Shown: positions 18,912 through 28,064, counted from the stretch's first letter. The stretch is 64,000 bases of DNA from Vibrio tubiashii (GCF_028551255.1 NZ_CP117031.1:124001-188000); one strand, 5' to 3'. Numbers and translations: made by a program. Notes: a model not told the origin generated them from the sequence alone.

Positions 18912-19283
18912 TTTAATAATACCAACACCATCTAGACATAAGAATTAATGCTCAATGAGATGCGTATATAATTCAACCGGATATCATACTTCTGTGAGGC
19001 TACTCAAACTCTAGTCACCTTACGATGGGTATTGGAACAAAACAAGCGTGCTACAAGCGTGACACAAAGACAGTGACTACACAGAAGACTTCACATTATT
19101 ACCGTTAATAAAAAGTAATAACCTGCTCCGGATCTCTCGCTCGCATAAAGTAGCCGCCAGTGCCGTCAAAGAGCCAAGATTGCCAACATCATTGAAATCG
19201 CTAGCCGAACGTCACGTCCCCCTGTAACAAAGCCGTCTCTTCTTAGCGACTTGCGAGACGACACAATAAGAGCGAACCTGACA
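18912..19283. other. Divergent intergenic region with a short inverted repeat
   Basis: This 372-base gap lies between the protease gene and the permease gene, which point away from each other, so it must hold both promoters. TTATTAC at 19096-19102 and GTAATAA at 19115-19121 form a 7-bp inverted repeat. I see no open frame of interest and no classical TyrR or TrpR operator. Confidence 0.4.
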
Positions 19284-20522
19284 ATGGAAACAACATCTCA
19301 ATCAAAACACCCGTCTTTGATCGGCGGAGTATGCATCATCGCAAGCATCTGTATTGGGGCTGGAATGCTTGGTCTACCGACCGTCGGGGCGGGGGCTTGG
19401 ACACTGTGGTCACTCTTTACTATGTTTGTCACCATGTTAGTGATGACCCTCAGTGGCTGCTTGATCCTAGAGGTTCTCCAAACCTACCCTTACACTTCTT
19501 CTTTTTCAACGCTGACTCAAGACTTGCTGGGTACCCCAATGACCTGGTTGAACAACATCATGGTGTACTTCGTGGGGGCTATTTTATTGTATGCATACAT
19601 TTCTTCAGCCGGGCAACTCCTCCATCAGTATCTTGACATCTCGGTGCCCTATGCTTCGATTGCGTTTACTGCCCTCTTTTCTTACGTGGTCTGGCATTCC
19701 ACTTTTTGGGTGGATCGCCTTTCTGTTTTACTGATGATCATCGTGATTTTCACTTTTGCCTTCAGTGCGACTCAACTGGCCTTTCATATCGATGTCGACC
19801 ACGTAGTGGGCATTGTTAGCTGGCAGCAGAGCCAATACATCTGGGCACTGTTTCCGATCGCCGTCGCCTCATTTGGTTATCATCATGCCGTCTCGTCAAT
19901 GCGCGATTATTATCGCAATGAACGCATGGCGCAATATTCTCTGATCGGGGGGACGTCTATTGCCTTTCTATGCTACGCAATATGGCTGGTGTGCGTTTAT
20001 GGTAACTTACCTCAGGCTGCTTTCCATGCCGTGATCGAACAAGGTGGTAACATTGACGCGTTACTTGAAGCGGTAAACCAGTTCATTCCCCATCGCTACA
20101 CAACCATATTCATCAACAGCTTTTCGACCGCTGCTTTGTTGTCAAGCTTCGTCGGTGTGGGTTTGGGGGTATTTGACTTTTTGGCCGACATGTTGCACTT
20201 CGATAACAGTCGCCGAGGACGCACCAAAACCTGGGCCGCAACGTTTTTGCCGCCTCTCTTGTGTTCATTACTGCTGCCTTTTGGTTTTGTGAGTGCTATT
20301 GCGTTGGCCGCCGCAGCCGCAGCAATTTGGATGTGCCTCATTCCAGCATTGTTAGTGTATAAAACCCGCCAAAAGCGTCACAACCCTTCCCCTACCTATC
20401 GCGTGTATGGTGGAAACATTACCTTACTCATCGTCTTTGTTTTTGGGCTGGGGATCATTGTTATTAATCTATTGAGTGTCTTCAATGCCTTACCTGTCTT
20501 TTGGAGCAAACCCTTTTCATAG
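19284..20522 (+). CDS. Aromatic amino acid permease (Mtr/TyrP/TnaB family)
   Basis: This is a proton-coupled transporter of the hydroxy/aromatic amino acid permease family, probably for tryptophan or tyrosine. About 412 residues with eleven likely membrane spans follow the ATG at 19284; the frame extends to a TTG at 19251, which is less likely. The N-terminal GGVCIIASICIGAGMLGLP is the family signature. A tryptophanase gene lies about 9 kb away on the same replicon, which would fit tryptophan import, though they are not adjacent. The 3' end overlaps a convergent small gene by 6 bases. Confidence 0.85.
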   Translation: METTSQSKHPSLIGGVCIIASICIGAGMLGLPTVGAGAWTLWSLFTMFVTMLVMTLSGCLILEVLQTYPYTSSFSTLTQDLLGTPMTWLNNIMVYFVGAILLYAYISSAGQLLHQYLDISVPYASIAFTALFSYVVWHSTFWVDRLSVLLMIIVIFTFAFSATQLAFHIDVDHVVGIVSWQQSQYIWALFPIAVASFGYHHAVSSMRDYYRNERMAQYSLIGGTSIAFLCYAIWLVCVYGNLPQAAFHAVIEQGGNIDALLEAVNQFIPHRYTTIFINSFSTAALLSSFVGVGLGVFDFLADMLHFDNSRRGRTKTWAATFLPPLLCSLLLPFGFVSAIALAAAAAAIWMCLIPALLVYKTRQKRHNPSPTYRVYGGNITLLIVFVFGLGIIVINLLSVFNALPVFWSKPFS

Positions 20523-20882
20523 CAGGAGTTCATGAATGATGATGCCTGTCCTTTTAAGATCGCAATCTTGACCTAATATTGAAGCGGTGAGGCCCGCGAT
20601 GGCCTCAATGTCATCAGCCACAAAGTGGGACGGCAAGATCGCCTCTAAACTCAACACAATCGTACAAGCGGAGCGCCATGGAGGTCGATGAAGCCCCGTT
20701 TCCGCTCGCATGCCCGCATAAGATAACCGCCAACACACACGGGACAAGGTCGACGGATCTGGCCAGTCAATCACGACCTCTTCGCCAGTGTGGCTATCAC
20801 CAGAGTCGGTCAACACAAACCCTCGATTCCTAAGAACCAAAGCAAACAACGCAGTTCGATCCAAGGTGACGGCCCTAATCAC
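20517..20882 (-). CDS. Unknown small protein
   Basis: This is a 121-residue open frame with a GTG start and no strong ribosome site. The sequence is mixed alpha/beta, without signal peptide or membrane span, and I recognise no domain. It converges with the permease gene, overlapping its stop codon by 6 bases, and follows the truncated H-NS-like gene by about 100 bases on the same strand. It could be a real co-transcribed gene or a chance frame. Confidence 0.4.
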   Translation of the reverse strand: MIRAVTLDRTALFALVLRNRGFVLTDSGDSHTGEEVVIDWPDPSTLSRVCWRLSYAGMRAETGLHRPPWRSACTIVLSLEAILPSHFVADDIEAIAGLTASILGQDCDLKRTGIIIHELLL

Positions 20883-20986
20883 GAATCTACACGCCTATCT
20901 TGTCTATGCTCAGGCTGAGCATCAGCATGTTCGCCACCTTGAATTATCCCGTTCGCTGCTGATCGTTTATCACTTGGCCAGTCAAA

Positions 20987-21247
20987 TTAAGCTCCATTTT
21001 GACTTGTTGAGCCGGAGGTGGTCATTTGTCCAAGTCGAGCAAGTAATAACGAAACGTCGATCCCTTCTCTATCAATCCGTTGGGCGATTTTTGCTAGTTT
21101 GTTGTTCAACGTCGTTTGGCGACGCTCTTGTATCACGGTGGTGAGATTGTCGATAGCTAACATCAAATCGTCACTAGAACAGTGTTTCAGTTGTGCCCGT
21201 AAACGACCTTTGTTCAATAAAATTTTGTGTTGTTCCTGAATCTCCAT
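20987..21247 (-). CDS. Truncated H-NS-like protein (oligomerisation domain only)
   Basis: About 86 residues. The stretch HKILLNKGRLRAQ, then SDDLMLAIDNLTTVIQERR and later DREGIDVSLLLARL, lines up with the N-terminal oligomerisation domain of H-NS (LKILNNIRTLRAQ, LEKLEVVVNERR, IADGIDPNELLNSL). The protein stops before the C-terminal DNA-binding region with its TGQGR motif. Such short proteins (H-NST, for example) can poison full-length H-NS by forming hetero-oligomers. I chose the ATG at 21247, which has AGGA close by; longer in-frame starts reach 21283. It may act as an anti-silencer for AT-rich acquired genes on this replicon. Confidence 0.75.
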   Translation of the reverse strand: MEIQEQHKILLNKGRLRAQLKHCSSDDLMLAIDNLTTVIQERRQTTLNNKLAKIAQRIDREGIDVSLLLARLGQMTTSGSTSQNGA

Positions 21248-21584
21248 ATTCCTACCCTTCTCCCGCAAATTCATACTCATCATATAGCCTCGTCGACAAG
21301 CAAAATCAATCCCTATTAGTCCGTCACCTCGCCCAACGTGAACCTACACACCGGCGATGGGCCTAAATGATAACTGTATGTTTTAAAATTAATTTTTTAG
21401 AATCAGCCCCATGCGTATAGCGGTATTCACACCAATAAATTTAGTTATAGTGCATTAAATAATGACACTTAATACGCGTTAATAAATAGTTGTAGACGAG
21501 TGTTGGGTTTACATTAAGTCGTGTTGATTCACAGATCGTTGGCGGCTATGAGTCAACAAACAACCATAAGTTAATTACTTTCCG

Positions 21585-21638
21585 ATGATTAATGGAAACC
21601 ACGAGGCGACTCCACAGTTCCTCCCCGTTTTGCAGTGA
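21585..21638 (+). CDS. Possible 17-residue leader peptide
   Basis: An ATG opens MINGNHEATPQFLPVLQ and the stop codon falls inside the 5' arm of the following terminator. A ribosome stalling on or finishing this peptide would sit on the hairpin, as in classical attenuators. The ribosome site is weak, and the peptide has no run of one amino acid, so this is a guess from position only. Confidence 0.3.
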   Translation: MINGNHEATPQFLPVLQ

Positions 21639-21660
21639 GCCCTCTCACTGCTTTTTTTTT
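21632..21660 (+). terminator. Strong intrinsic terminator 18 bases upstream of the binding-protein gene
   Basis: GCAGTGAG and CTCACTGC form a perfect 8-bp stem with a 4-base loop, followed by nine T residues. Read-through would be needed to express the gene starting at 21679 from any promoter upstream. Confidence 0.9.
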
Positions 21661-21678
21661 GCTACCGGACCCAGCCTT

Positions 21679-23268
21679 ATGAATATCGCTCAAACTTCCC
21701 TCTTTCTCCTAATTCTACTCTCACTGTTTTCTTTATCAGCGAGCGCTGACCATCTGACTATCGGTAATGGTGTCGAAGTCGCCACCTTAGATCCGCATAA
21801 AGCGCAAGGTGTGGCCGAAAGCAATGTGCTGCGTGATTTGTTTGAAGGCCTGGTGATCACCAACCGCCGCGGTGACATCGTGCCCGCAAATGCCCACCAT
21901 TGGCAAACCAACGATCATCAACACTACCGATTTACCCTTCGTGATGACATTTTTTGGTCAAATGGCGAGCCCGTCACGGCACAGGACTATGTTTACAGTT
22001 GGCGCCGAGCCGTCGACCCCAGCACGGCTTCTCCGTATGCCTGGTTTCTCAGCGCGGCGCACATTCGAGGCGCTCAAGCGATCATTGATGGTACCTCTCC
22101 AGTCTCAGCACTGGGAGTCAAGACAGAGGGCCCTCATTCACTCCTTGTCGAACTCGATCGCCCTGTTCCCTACTTTGTCCATATGTTGGCGCATACGAGC
22201 TTTCTTCCTGTCCACCAAAAAACGATACAACGCTTTGGCGATCACTGGACTCAACCTCAACATATCGTGACCAATGGCGCCTTCCTGTTGATTGAATGGG
22301 TGATTAACGAACGTCTAGAGCTTGGCCGAAACCCCAGTTACTGGGATCATGCCAATACCGAGCTCGAACGAGTGACCTATCTCGCGCTTGACAACCCGAT
22401 CTCTGAGATGTACCGCTTTATGACGGGGGAGATAGACCTCACTTCTACAGTCCCTCTAGAACACTACACCCGACTGCGTCGAGAACAGCCAGAGAGCCTT
22501 TTGCGTAAACCCAATCTATGCACAGAGTTTTACCAATTTAATACGTTACGTCCCCCGCTTAACGACGTTCGAGTGCGTCAGGCACTAGCTTACGCCATCG
22601 ACCGAAATGTGCTTACCGATCGTCTGCTTGCACAAGGCCAAATCCCTGCCTACCATTTGATCCCCCCGACTACGCAAGATGCCCCGAACTGGCAACCTGC
22701 CTTAGCTAATCTCACGCAGAGTCGCCGAGATTCATTTGCTCGGCAGTTGTTCGCACAAGCAGGGTATACAAAAGACCACCCCCTGCACCTAACGCTCCTA
22801 TACAACACCAGCGATTCGATCAAAAAAATCGCCTTAGCCATCAGTGCAATGTGGCAATCGACCTTGCCTGTCAAAGTCGAATTACTCAACCAAGAGTGGA
22901 AAAGTTACCTCTCCAGCACTCGACTGGGAGAATATCAAATCGCTCGCATGGGGTGGTGCGCGGACTACAATGAAGCCAGTGCGTTTCTTTCTTACTTGGC
23001 CAGTGATGCACTTGGCGGAAAGTACTATCACAACCGCTTCTATGACTCACTCCTTGAGAAAGCCAGCCTCGCAGACACCACCGAAGAACGCGTCCATTTC
23101 TACCAGCAGGCCGAGGAGCACCTTTTGGGAACCATGCCACTGATCCCTTTATACTTTGGCGTCACAAATCGGCTCGCGACGCCAAGACTACAAGGGTACG
23201 ATCCTGGCTACCCGGCGGCTCTTTACAGTAAGGATCTTTCACTACAACCACCACCAAAAACGCCGTAA
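21679..23268 (+). CDS. Periplasmic oligopeptide-binding protein (OppA/MppA-like, SBP_bac_5)
   Basis: This is a solute-binding protein of an ABC peptide importer. The ATG at 21679 gives a good signal peptide (MNIAQTSLFLLILLSLFSLS, cut after ASA), leaving about 529 residues in all, the usual OppA size. Family features include TIGNGVEVATLDPHKAQGV, FEGLV, RDDIFWSNGEPVTAQDYVYSW and VRQALAYAIDR. No permease or ATPase gene is nearby, so it must share components encoded elsewhere or act as a sensor/murein-peptide scavenger like MppA. A terminator directly upstream suggests regulated read-through. Confidence 0.9.
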   Translation: MNIAQTSLFLLILLSLFSLSASADHLTIGNGVEVATLDPHKAQGVAESNVLRDLFEGLVITNRRGDIVPANAHHWQTNDHQHYRFTLRDDIFWSNGEPVTAQDYVYSWRRAVDPSTASPYAWFLSAAHIRGAQAIIDGTSPVSALGVKTEGPHSLLVELDRPVPYFVHMLAHTSFLPVHQKTIQRFGDHWTQPQHIVTNGAFLLIEWVINERLELGRNPSYWDHANTELERVTYLALDNPISEMYRFMTGEIDLTSTVPLEHYTRLRREQPESLLRKPNLCTEFYQFNTLRPPLNDVRVRQALAYAIDRNVLTDRLLAQGQIPAYHLIPPTTQDAPNWQPALANLTQSRRDSFARQLFAQAGYTKDHPLHLTLLYNTSDSIKKIALAISAMWQSTLPVKVELLNQEWKSYLSSTRLGEYQIARMGWCADYNEASAFLSYLASDALGGKYYHNRFYDSLLEKASLADTTEERVHFYQQAEEHLLGTMPLIPLYFGVTNRLATPRLQGYDPGYPAALYSKDLSLQPPPKTP

Positions 23269-23311
23269 GTGAACGCGCCTCAAACGACGAGCAAGCCCAG
23301 CCTAACGGCAA

Positions 23312-23845
23312 CTAGCGCGTATAAGTCGCTGTTAATGTGACTTTATCCAGAGCCATACTATTTAAAGTAAACCCAACCACCGCGGCGGGCGTTTGCTCAT
23401 CTAATTCCAGTTTCGCCGTCGGTAAAGCCCAAACGGTAAATTGATAGCGATGCATGCCATCTGCCACGGGTGGGCATGCCCCACCAAAGCCAGCAGTGCC
23501 AAAATCAATGCGTGATTCCGTTCCACCTAACTTTTTAATGTCTGCGCCGCGCGGCAGGGTATGGACAGACGCCGGAATATTAAACGCCAACCAATGCCAA
23601 AAGCCACTGCCTGTTGGGGCATCTGGATCGTACACCGAGATCGCGAAGCTCTTGGTTCCTGGTGGGGCACCCTTCCACGTCAATTGCGGCGACAGGTTAC
23701 CACCATCACACCCCCACCCCTGAAACTCAAAGGTCTTGTCCATCGGATGACCTTCGCGAATGTCATCGCTCGTCAGCTCAAACGCCTGCGCCGAGCTCAC
23801 CGTCATGATACCTACTGCCAGTATTGTTTTGGCTATCCCTTTCAT
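23312..23845 (-). CDS. Exported PEBP/YbhB-YbcL family protein
   Basis: This 177-residue member of the phosphatidylethanolamine-binding/Raf-kinase-inhibitor-like family has an N-terminal signal peptide (MKGIAKTILAVGIMTVSSAQA). The conserved SVYDPDAPTGSGFWHWLAFN and HRYQFTVWAL segments form the ligand pocket in this fold. Bacterial members have no settled function. The gene converges with the peptide-binding-protein gene and is followed upstream by the alkene reductase gene on the same strand. Confidence 0.88.
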   Translation of the reverse strand: MKGIAKTILAVGIMTVSSAQAFELTSDDIREGHPMDKTFEFQGWGCDGGNLSPQLTWKGAPPGTKSFAISVYDPDAPTGSGFWHWLAFNIPASVHTLPRGADIKKLGGTESRIDFGTAGFGGACPPVADGMHRYQFTVWALPTAKLELDEQTPAAVVGFTLNSMALDKVTLTATYTR

Positions 23846-23947
23846 TGCTGTCCTTTCCTACGTTGTTTAAAAGCCACCGTGTTGACGCCTAAGCGCGTCA
23901 ACACCCAATCCATTGCCCCCAACGCGGGGGCGTTATACCTTGCGCCG

Positions 23948-25039
23948 TTAGCCATACGAGGGATAGTCAGTATAGCCGCGTTCATCCCCACCAAAGAGAG
24001 TCGTGCCGTCTAACTCCGCCAAAGCGTGTTGATGTTTGAGTCGGGTGACCAAGTCGGGGTTTGAAACAAACGGTCGACCAAATGCCACCAAATCTGCATA
24101 CCCTTTCTTAAGGATTTCATCGGCTCGAGCCTGCGTGTAGCTACCGGCCACAATAATTGGGTGAGTAAAACATTCACGCAGAGCAATACGAAAACTGTCA
24201 GGGATAACGGGCGCGTCATCCCAGTCGGCTTCCGATAAATGCAGATACGCAATCTCGCGCGCTTGTAACTGCTTTGACGCTGCTAAAATCGTTGGCACAA
24301 TATCGGGACAATTCATGTCTTTGAACGTAATGAACGGGGCAAGTCGTACGCCAACGTTATTCGCGCCTATCGCTGCGCTAACTGCATCCACAACATCCAG
24401 CAAAAAGCGAATTCGATTTTCTCGCGTCCCACCGTATTGATCCGTTCGATGGTTAGAGTTGGTCCGTAAAAACTGATCGATGAGGTAGCCATTGCCACCA
24501 TGAATCTCGACACCATCAAAGCCCGCTTGCATGGCTCGTTTGGCCGCCGAAGCAAAGTCACTAACCACCCGATCAATGTCAGCTTGGTTCATCGCCCTAG
24601 GTTCGATACAGTCAACCATGTGGCCCTCACCTTGTTCATCAGCAATCCACACTTGAGTGTCAACGGGCTTCAATGCCGAAGGAGCGAGCGGGGCGCGACC
24701 TTGTTGGAAAGTGGGATGAGATACGCGTCCAACATGCCACAGTTGACAGTACATCGCGGCGCCTTGCTCTTTGACCGCTTGAGTCACTGCTCTCCAGCCT
24801 GCCACTTGCTCATCCGTGTATACACCAGGGGTAAACGAATACCCTTGCGAATCATCTGAAATCTGGGTGGCCTCTGAGATGATCAACCCCGCACCAGCGC
24901 GCTGCGCATAGTACGTTGCCATCAATCGGTTTGGGACATTACCCGGCTGGCTTGTACGAGCACGCGTCATGGGAGCCATGACCACTCGATTTTTTAACGC
25001 AAGCTCTGGTAACTGCACCGCTTCAAAAAGTTTACTCAT
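23948..25039 (-). CDS. nemA: Old-yellow-enzyme alkene reductase (NemA-like)
   Basis: This FMN- and NAD(P)H-dependent enzyme reduces activated C=C bonds, N-ethylmaleimide and nitro compounds. The 363-residue protein starts MSKLFEAVQLPELALKNRVV and contains NRVVMAPMTRARTSQPGNVP, then FDGVEIHGGNGYLIDQFLR and DQYGGTRENR, the core OYE signatures with the flavin- and substrate-binding His and Asn. It is followed 10 bases upstream in the transcript by glutaredoxin 2 and SDR genes, suggesting an electrophile/redox-stress operon controlled by the divergent LysR regulator. Confidence 0.93.
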   Translation of the reverse strand: MSKLFEAVQLPELALKNRVVMAPMTRARTSQPGNVPNRLMATYYAQRAGAGLIISEATQISDDSQGYSFTPGVYTDEQVAGWRAVTQAVKEQGAAMYCQLWHVGRVSHPTFQQGRAPLAPSALKPVDTQVWIADEQGEGHMVDCIEPRAMNQADIDRVVSDFASAAKRAMQAGFDGVEIHGGNGYLIDQFLRTNSNHRTDQYGGTRENRIRFLLDVVDAVSAAIGANNVGVRLAPFITFKDMNCPDIVPTILAASKQLQAREIAYLHLSEADWDDAPVIPDSFRIALRECFTHPIIVAGSYTQARADEILKKGYADLVAFGRPFVSNPDLVTRLKHQHALAELDGTTLFGGDERGYTDYPSYG

Positions 25040-25049
25040 TTGGGAATCC

Positions 25050-25679
25050 TTACTTAAGTAGGGGTATGTTGGTGTTATGACTTGCCGACAGCAGCCAATT
25101 TTTCACAGCGGAGTCCCACTGGATGACGGTAGTGCTGCAAAAACCGCGTAACAACGAGAACACAAGCGCCTCATCGACGAGCCTCGCTTGCAGTTCGCAA
25201 CCGAGATGTAAGATCTCTTTCGCCTCGATGATCAGCCCCTCAACGTCCTTGGCGATATCGTCAGTATCACGCAGCAAGGCATCGAAATTTAGCGCCTCAG
25301 TTTCTTTCTTGATCCGCCAAGCCCAACGCGCTGATTCGGTTGAAAACTCGGGCAATCCCATCTCCGCCCAGCGCGGATACCCCAGTTTTTGTAGAGGCAA
25401 AAACGCGGCTTGTTGCCATTTTAAGGCGGCTAAAGAAGGCTTGCGGTGGTCACTCGACCCCGCCAGTTCAATCAAGTAATCGATGATATCCAAGCTTTCC
25501 GCCACGCATTCTCCATCCTCTTTACGCAATACAGGCACTTGTTTTGCTCCAATCAAGTCCACCGTGGTCGTATCGTCGTCATACGCAACGATCACCACGT
25601 TGAGCGGGATGTTAAGCACGGCGGCGACATAACGCACTCGGGCGCAAAATGGGCAATGTTCATAGATGTACAGTGTCAC
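25050..25679 (-). CDS. grxB: Glutaredoxin 2 (GrxB)
   Basis: This 209-residue glutathione-S-transferase-shaped glutaredoxin has the dithiol active site CPFC at residues 9-12 and the conserved KQVPVLRKEDG and ESLDIIDYL of its thioredoxin-fold domain. The C-terminal helical domain is typical of Grx2. It lies between the SDR and alkene reductase genes (30 and 10 bases apart), so it is part of the same redox operon. The end of the protein (TNIPLLK) is slightly shorter than in Escherichia coli. Confidence 0.9.
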   Translation of the reverse strand: MTLYIYEHCPFCARVRYVAAVLNIPLNVVIVAYDDDTTTVDLIGAKQVPVLRKEDGECVAESLDIIDYLIELAGSSDHRKPSLAALKWQQAAFLPLQKLGYPRWAEMGLPEFSTESARWAWRIKKETEALNFDALLRDTDDIAKDVEGLIIEAKEILHLGCELQARLVDEALVFSLLRGFCSTTVIQWDSAVKNWLLSASHNTNIPLLK

Positions 25680-25709
25680 ATTAGACTCCTCATCAAAGGG
25701 GGAAAGACG

Positions 25710-26378
25710 TTAGCCAAGCAGCGCTCCTCCATCCACATCAATAACGGCGCCGGTCATGTACGCATTTTGAATAGCAAGTTGGTACGCCTGCGTCACATCC
25801 GTGGTTTCACCGACTTTGCCAACAGGCAAATGATGGCGCGTACGTTCATACATCGCCGTTCTGTCTGCCTCACTCATGTTTTTGTACGCGTCTGTTTGAA
25901 TTAAGCCGGGGCTCACAACATTGACACGGATCGGCGCCAACTCTTTTGCTAGCACTTTAGCGGTCGCTTCCATGGCGGCATTGATGGCCGCTTTTACGTA
26001 TGTACTTACTACGGTTTTTCGGGCCAACATCCCTGAAGTCAGCGTGATCGATCCTCCTTCGCGGATGTATTGTGAGCCGTGTTTCGCGGCGTGAATCGCC
26101 CCCCAAAACTTGGTATCGAAGGCCCCTTTTGCTTGGGCAATGTCAACATCGACAACCTTACCAGAGGGGGCAGAAGAGCCCGCAGTGACAATAAGATGAT
26201 CGAACGCACCAACAGTGTCGAAATAGCGACGTATCGCTTGTTCATCCCCAATATCCACGCCGGTTCGACGACTCACGACATGCACCACGCTCTCTTCGCT
26301 TTCCAGTTGTTTCGCTAGGTGCGCTCCGATACCGGATGTCCCACCGACCACCACGTAAATCGTCTGTTTGGTTTGCAT
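25710..26378 (-). CDS. Short-chain dehydrogenase/reductase
   Basis: A classical SDR of about 222 residues from the ATG at 26378, chosen because GGGAGAGAAGTG precedes it; the frame is open further upstream. The cofactor motif GGTSGIG is near the N-terminus, VTAGSSAPSG matches the NNAG region, TLTSGM carries the catalytic Ser and YVKAAINAA the YxxxK pair; VVSPGLIQTDAY is the usual PG segment. Substrate is unknown. It is the first gene of the SDR-grxB-nemA operon and is divergent from a LysR regulator, a common arrangement for an electrophile-responsive unit. Confidence 0.9.
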   Translation of the reverse strand: MQTKQTIYVVVGGTSGIGAHLAKQLESEESVVHVVSRRTGVDIGDEQAIRRYFDTVGAFDHLIVTAGSSAPSGKVVDVDIAQAKGAFDTKFWGAIHAAKHGSQYIREGGSITLTSGMLARKTVVSTYVKAAINAAMEATAKVLAKELAPIRVNVVSPGLIQTDAYKNMSEADRTAMYERTRHHLPVGKVGETTDVTQAYQLAIQNAYMTGAVIDVDGGALLG

Positions 26379-26443
26379 CACTTCTCTCCCATCCCATGAC
26401 AATGAAGTCAGTATAAGCATTGGAAAAAAATTGATAATTAAGT

Positions 26444-26479
26444 ATTATTCGAATTGATTATTTTATTGAGCTGAATAAT
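26444..26479. promoter_or_regulatory. Divergent SDR/LysR control site
   Basis: ATTATTC at 26444-26450 and GAATAAT at 26473-26479 form an inverted repeat in the short gap between the SDR gene and the LysR gene. A dyad in this position is where a LysR regulator would be expected to control both itself and the SDR-grxB-nemA operon. Confidence 0.5.
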
Positions 26480-26494
26480 CGATGGGGAGAGTTC

Positions 26495-27418
26495 ATGGAT
26501 AAGTTTTCAGACATGACGCTGTTTGTCAGCATCGTGAAAAATGCCGGCCTTGCTGCCGCTGGCCGAGAATTAGGGTTATCGCCCGCGACGGTCACAGCGC
26601 GCTTGCAATCATTGGAGGCTCGCTACGGTGTCAAATTACTCAATCGAAGTACCCGACATATCTCGTTAACCGACTCGGGCGCAACGTATCATCAGGCCTG
26701 TCTTGCGATCATCGATAGCGTCAATGAAACGGAAAACTTACTCCAAACTGGCACCAATGACGTTCGGGGGACACTGAAAATCTCTGCGCCACGAGATATT
26801 GGTAAACAGTACATTTCGCCTCTTTTATCCGAGTTCAGTGACCTGTACCCGGAAGTCATTCCCTACTTGTACCTCAACGACAATTTGTCGAACTTAGCCG
26901 AGTCTGGGTTGGATATCGTGATACGCTACGGAGAGCTGGCAGACAGCAATCTGATTTCGCGAAAACTTGCATCAAGTCGACGTGTCTTATGCGCTTCACC
27001 GAGTTATTTGGCGCAGAAAGGTACTCCGATCACACCACAGGACTTGGCCAACCATGACTGTTTAGCCATGGTTAGAAGCAACGAAGAATTGAAAACATGG
27101 CACTTTCAAGATGAAGAGCAGCATAATGCCATCACAGTCATGCCAAAGCGATTTTCCGACGATGGTGAAGTCATACGCCAATGGGCGCTGGATGGGGCCG
27201 GTATTGCGTTGAAATCCATACTCGACGTGCAGGCCGACATTAAACAACAACGCCTTGTCACCCTTCTCAATGGCTATATGAAAAACTTCAACGCTTCGAC
27301 ATCTTCCTACGGTGCGGATCTCAATGCCATATATCTCAGCCGGCAGTATCAACCTAAACGCTTGCGGCTGTTTCTCGATTTCTTGATTGAGCGTTTCAAA
27401 TCACTCGAGGAGGCTTGA
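26495..27418 (+). CDS. LysR-family transcriptional regulator
   Basis: A 307-residue regulator with an N-terminal helix-turn-helix (AAAGRELGLSPATVTARLQSLEARYGVKLLNRSTR, residues about 20-55) and a LysR substrate-binding domain (GTLKISAPRDIGKQYISPLL onward). GGGGAGAG provides a strong ribosome site. It is divergent from the SDR-grxB-nemA operon and most likely regulates it in response to electrophilic or oxidised compounds; the effector is not evident. Confidence 0.93.
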   Translation: MDKFSDMTLFVSIVKNAGLAAAGRELGLSPATVTARLQSLEARYGVKLLNRSTRHISLTDSGATYHQACLAIIDSVNETENLLQTGTNDVRGTLKISAPRDIGKQYISPLLSEFSDLYPEVIPYLYLNDNLSNLAESGLDIVIRYGELADSNLISRKLASSRRVLCASPSYLAQKGTPITPQDLANHDCLAMVRSNEELKTWHFQDEEQHNAITVMPKRFSDDGEVIRQWALDGAGIALKSILDVQADIKQQRLVTLLNGYMKNFNASTSSYGADLNAIYLSRQYQPKRLRLFLDFLIERFKSLEEA

Positions 27419-27656
27419 ACCATCCAAACGACCACTACAACTAGGCATTGAAGCGGATCAATTCTGCTTGCAGGTAGTCGGTCTGATAAGCACAGTGTCA
27501 CTCCCTACAACACTTTGTCGTTCACCCTGGACGTGTGGGACCGCCATAGGGAATGCCTATCAAGAACTCAACGCAGAATTGATCCTAGCACCATTATATC
27601 GTATTTGTGTCGATATAGAATTAATAGAATTTAACATGGATTATTATCGACGCTCA

Positions 27657-28064
27657 TCAGGTGTTGACCGCTTGCTGGTGGATGACGCGACTCTGCTCTA
27701 ATAAACGTTTTTGCTTGGCATCATGGAAAACAAAACCTTTATTGCGGATCGTGACAATTTCAAAGCGACTATGTCTGATCAAACGACGCACCTCATGCAT
27801 CAAGACCGGTAAACTGCTCATCCCCACTACCCCGCCTTGCCAAACATAAGCTTCGATATCCGACTTGGAAACCAAATAATCTTTTTTCTGGCACAAGTAG
27901 CACAGCGCTCGGACTGCATTTTGACTGCACCCCATGCGCTTTTCCCCCAACACAATAAACATTTTTCCTTCACACGACCTAACACTGATCCCTAACACGT
28001 GCTCTATCGCTTGTACCTCTCGACAAAATGCACATGAGATTTTTCTACACTCAATGTCATACAT
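27657..28064 (-). CDS. Winged-helix (Trans_reg_C) regulator with cysteine-rich N-terminus
   Basis: A 135-residue protein with an OmpR/ToxR-type winged helix at about residues 40-115 (QNAVRALCYLCQKKDYLVSKSDI, then VLMHEVRRLI and TIRNKGFVF). The first 15 residues contain C6, C11 and C14, and three more cysteines lie at about 46-57, a density that hints at metal or redox sensing. AGGAGG precedes the ATG by 6 bases. There is no receiver or membrane domain. The neighbouring plus-strand gene encodes another winged-helix protein, but no target is evident. Confidence 0.75.
   Translation of the reverse strand: MYDIECRKISCAFCREVQAIEHVLGISVRSCEGKMFIVLGEKRMGCSQNAVRALCYLCQKKDYLVSKSDIEAYVWQGGVVGMSSLPVLMHEVRRLIRHSRFEIVTIRNKGFVFHDAKQKRLLEQSRVIHQQAVNT

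Larger units (their letters stand above)
21284..21678 (+). promoter_or_regulatory. Leader region of the peptide-binding-protein gene
   Basis: This 395-base AT-rich stretch precedes the oligopeptide-binding protein gene and should hold its promoter. It contains a tiny open frame (MSQQTTIS, from about 21549), a possible 17-codon leader peptide (21585-21638) and a strong terminator just before the structural gene. The arrangement looks like transcription attenuation, or a small RNA whose terminator precedes the gene. Confidence 0.5.
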
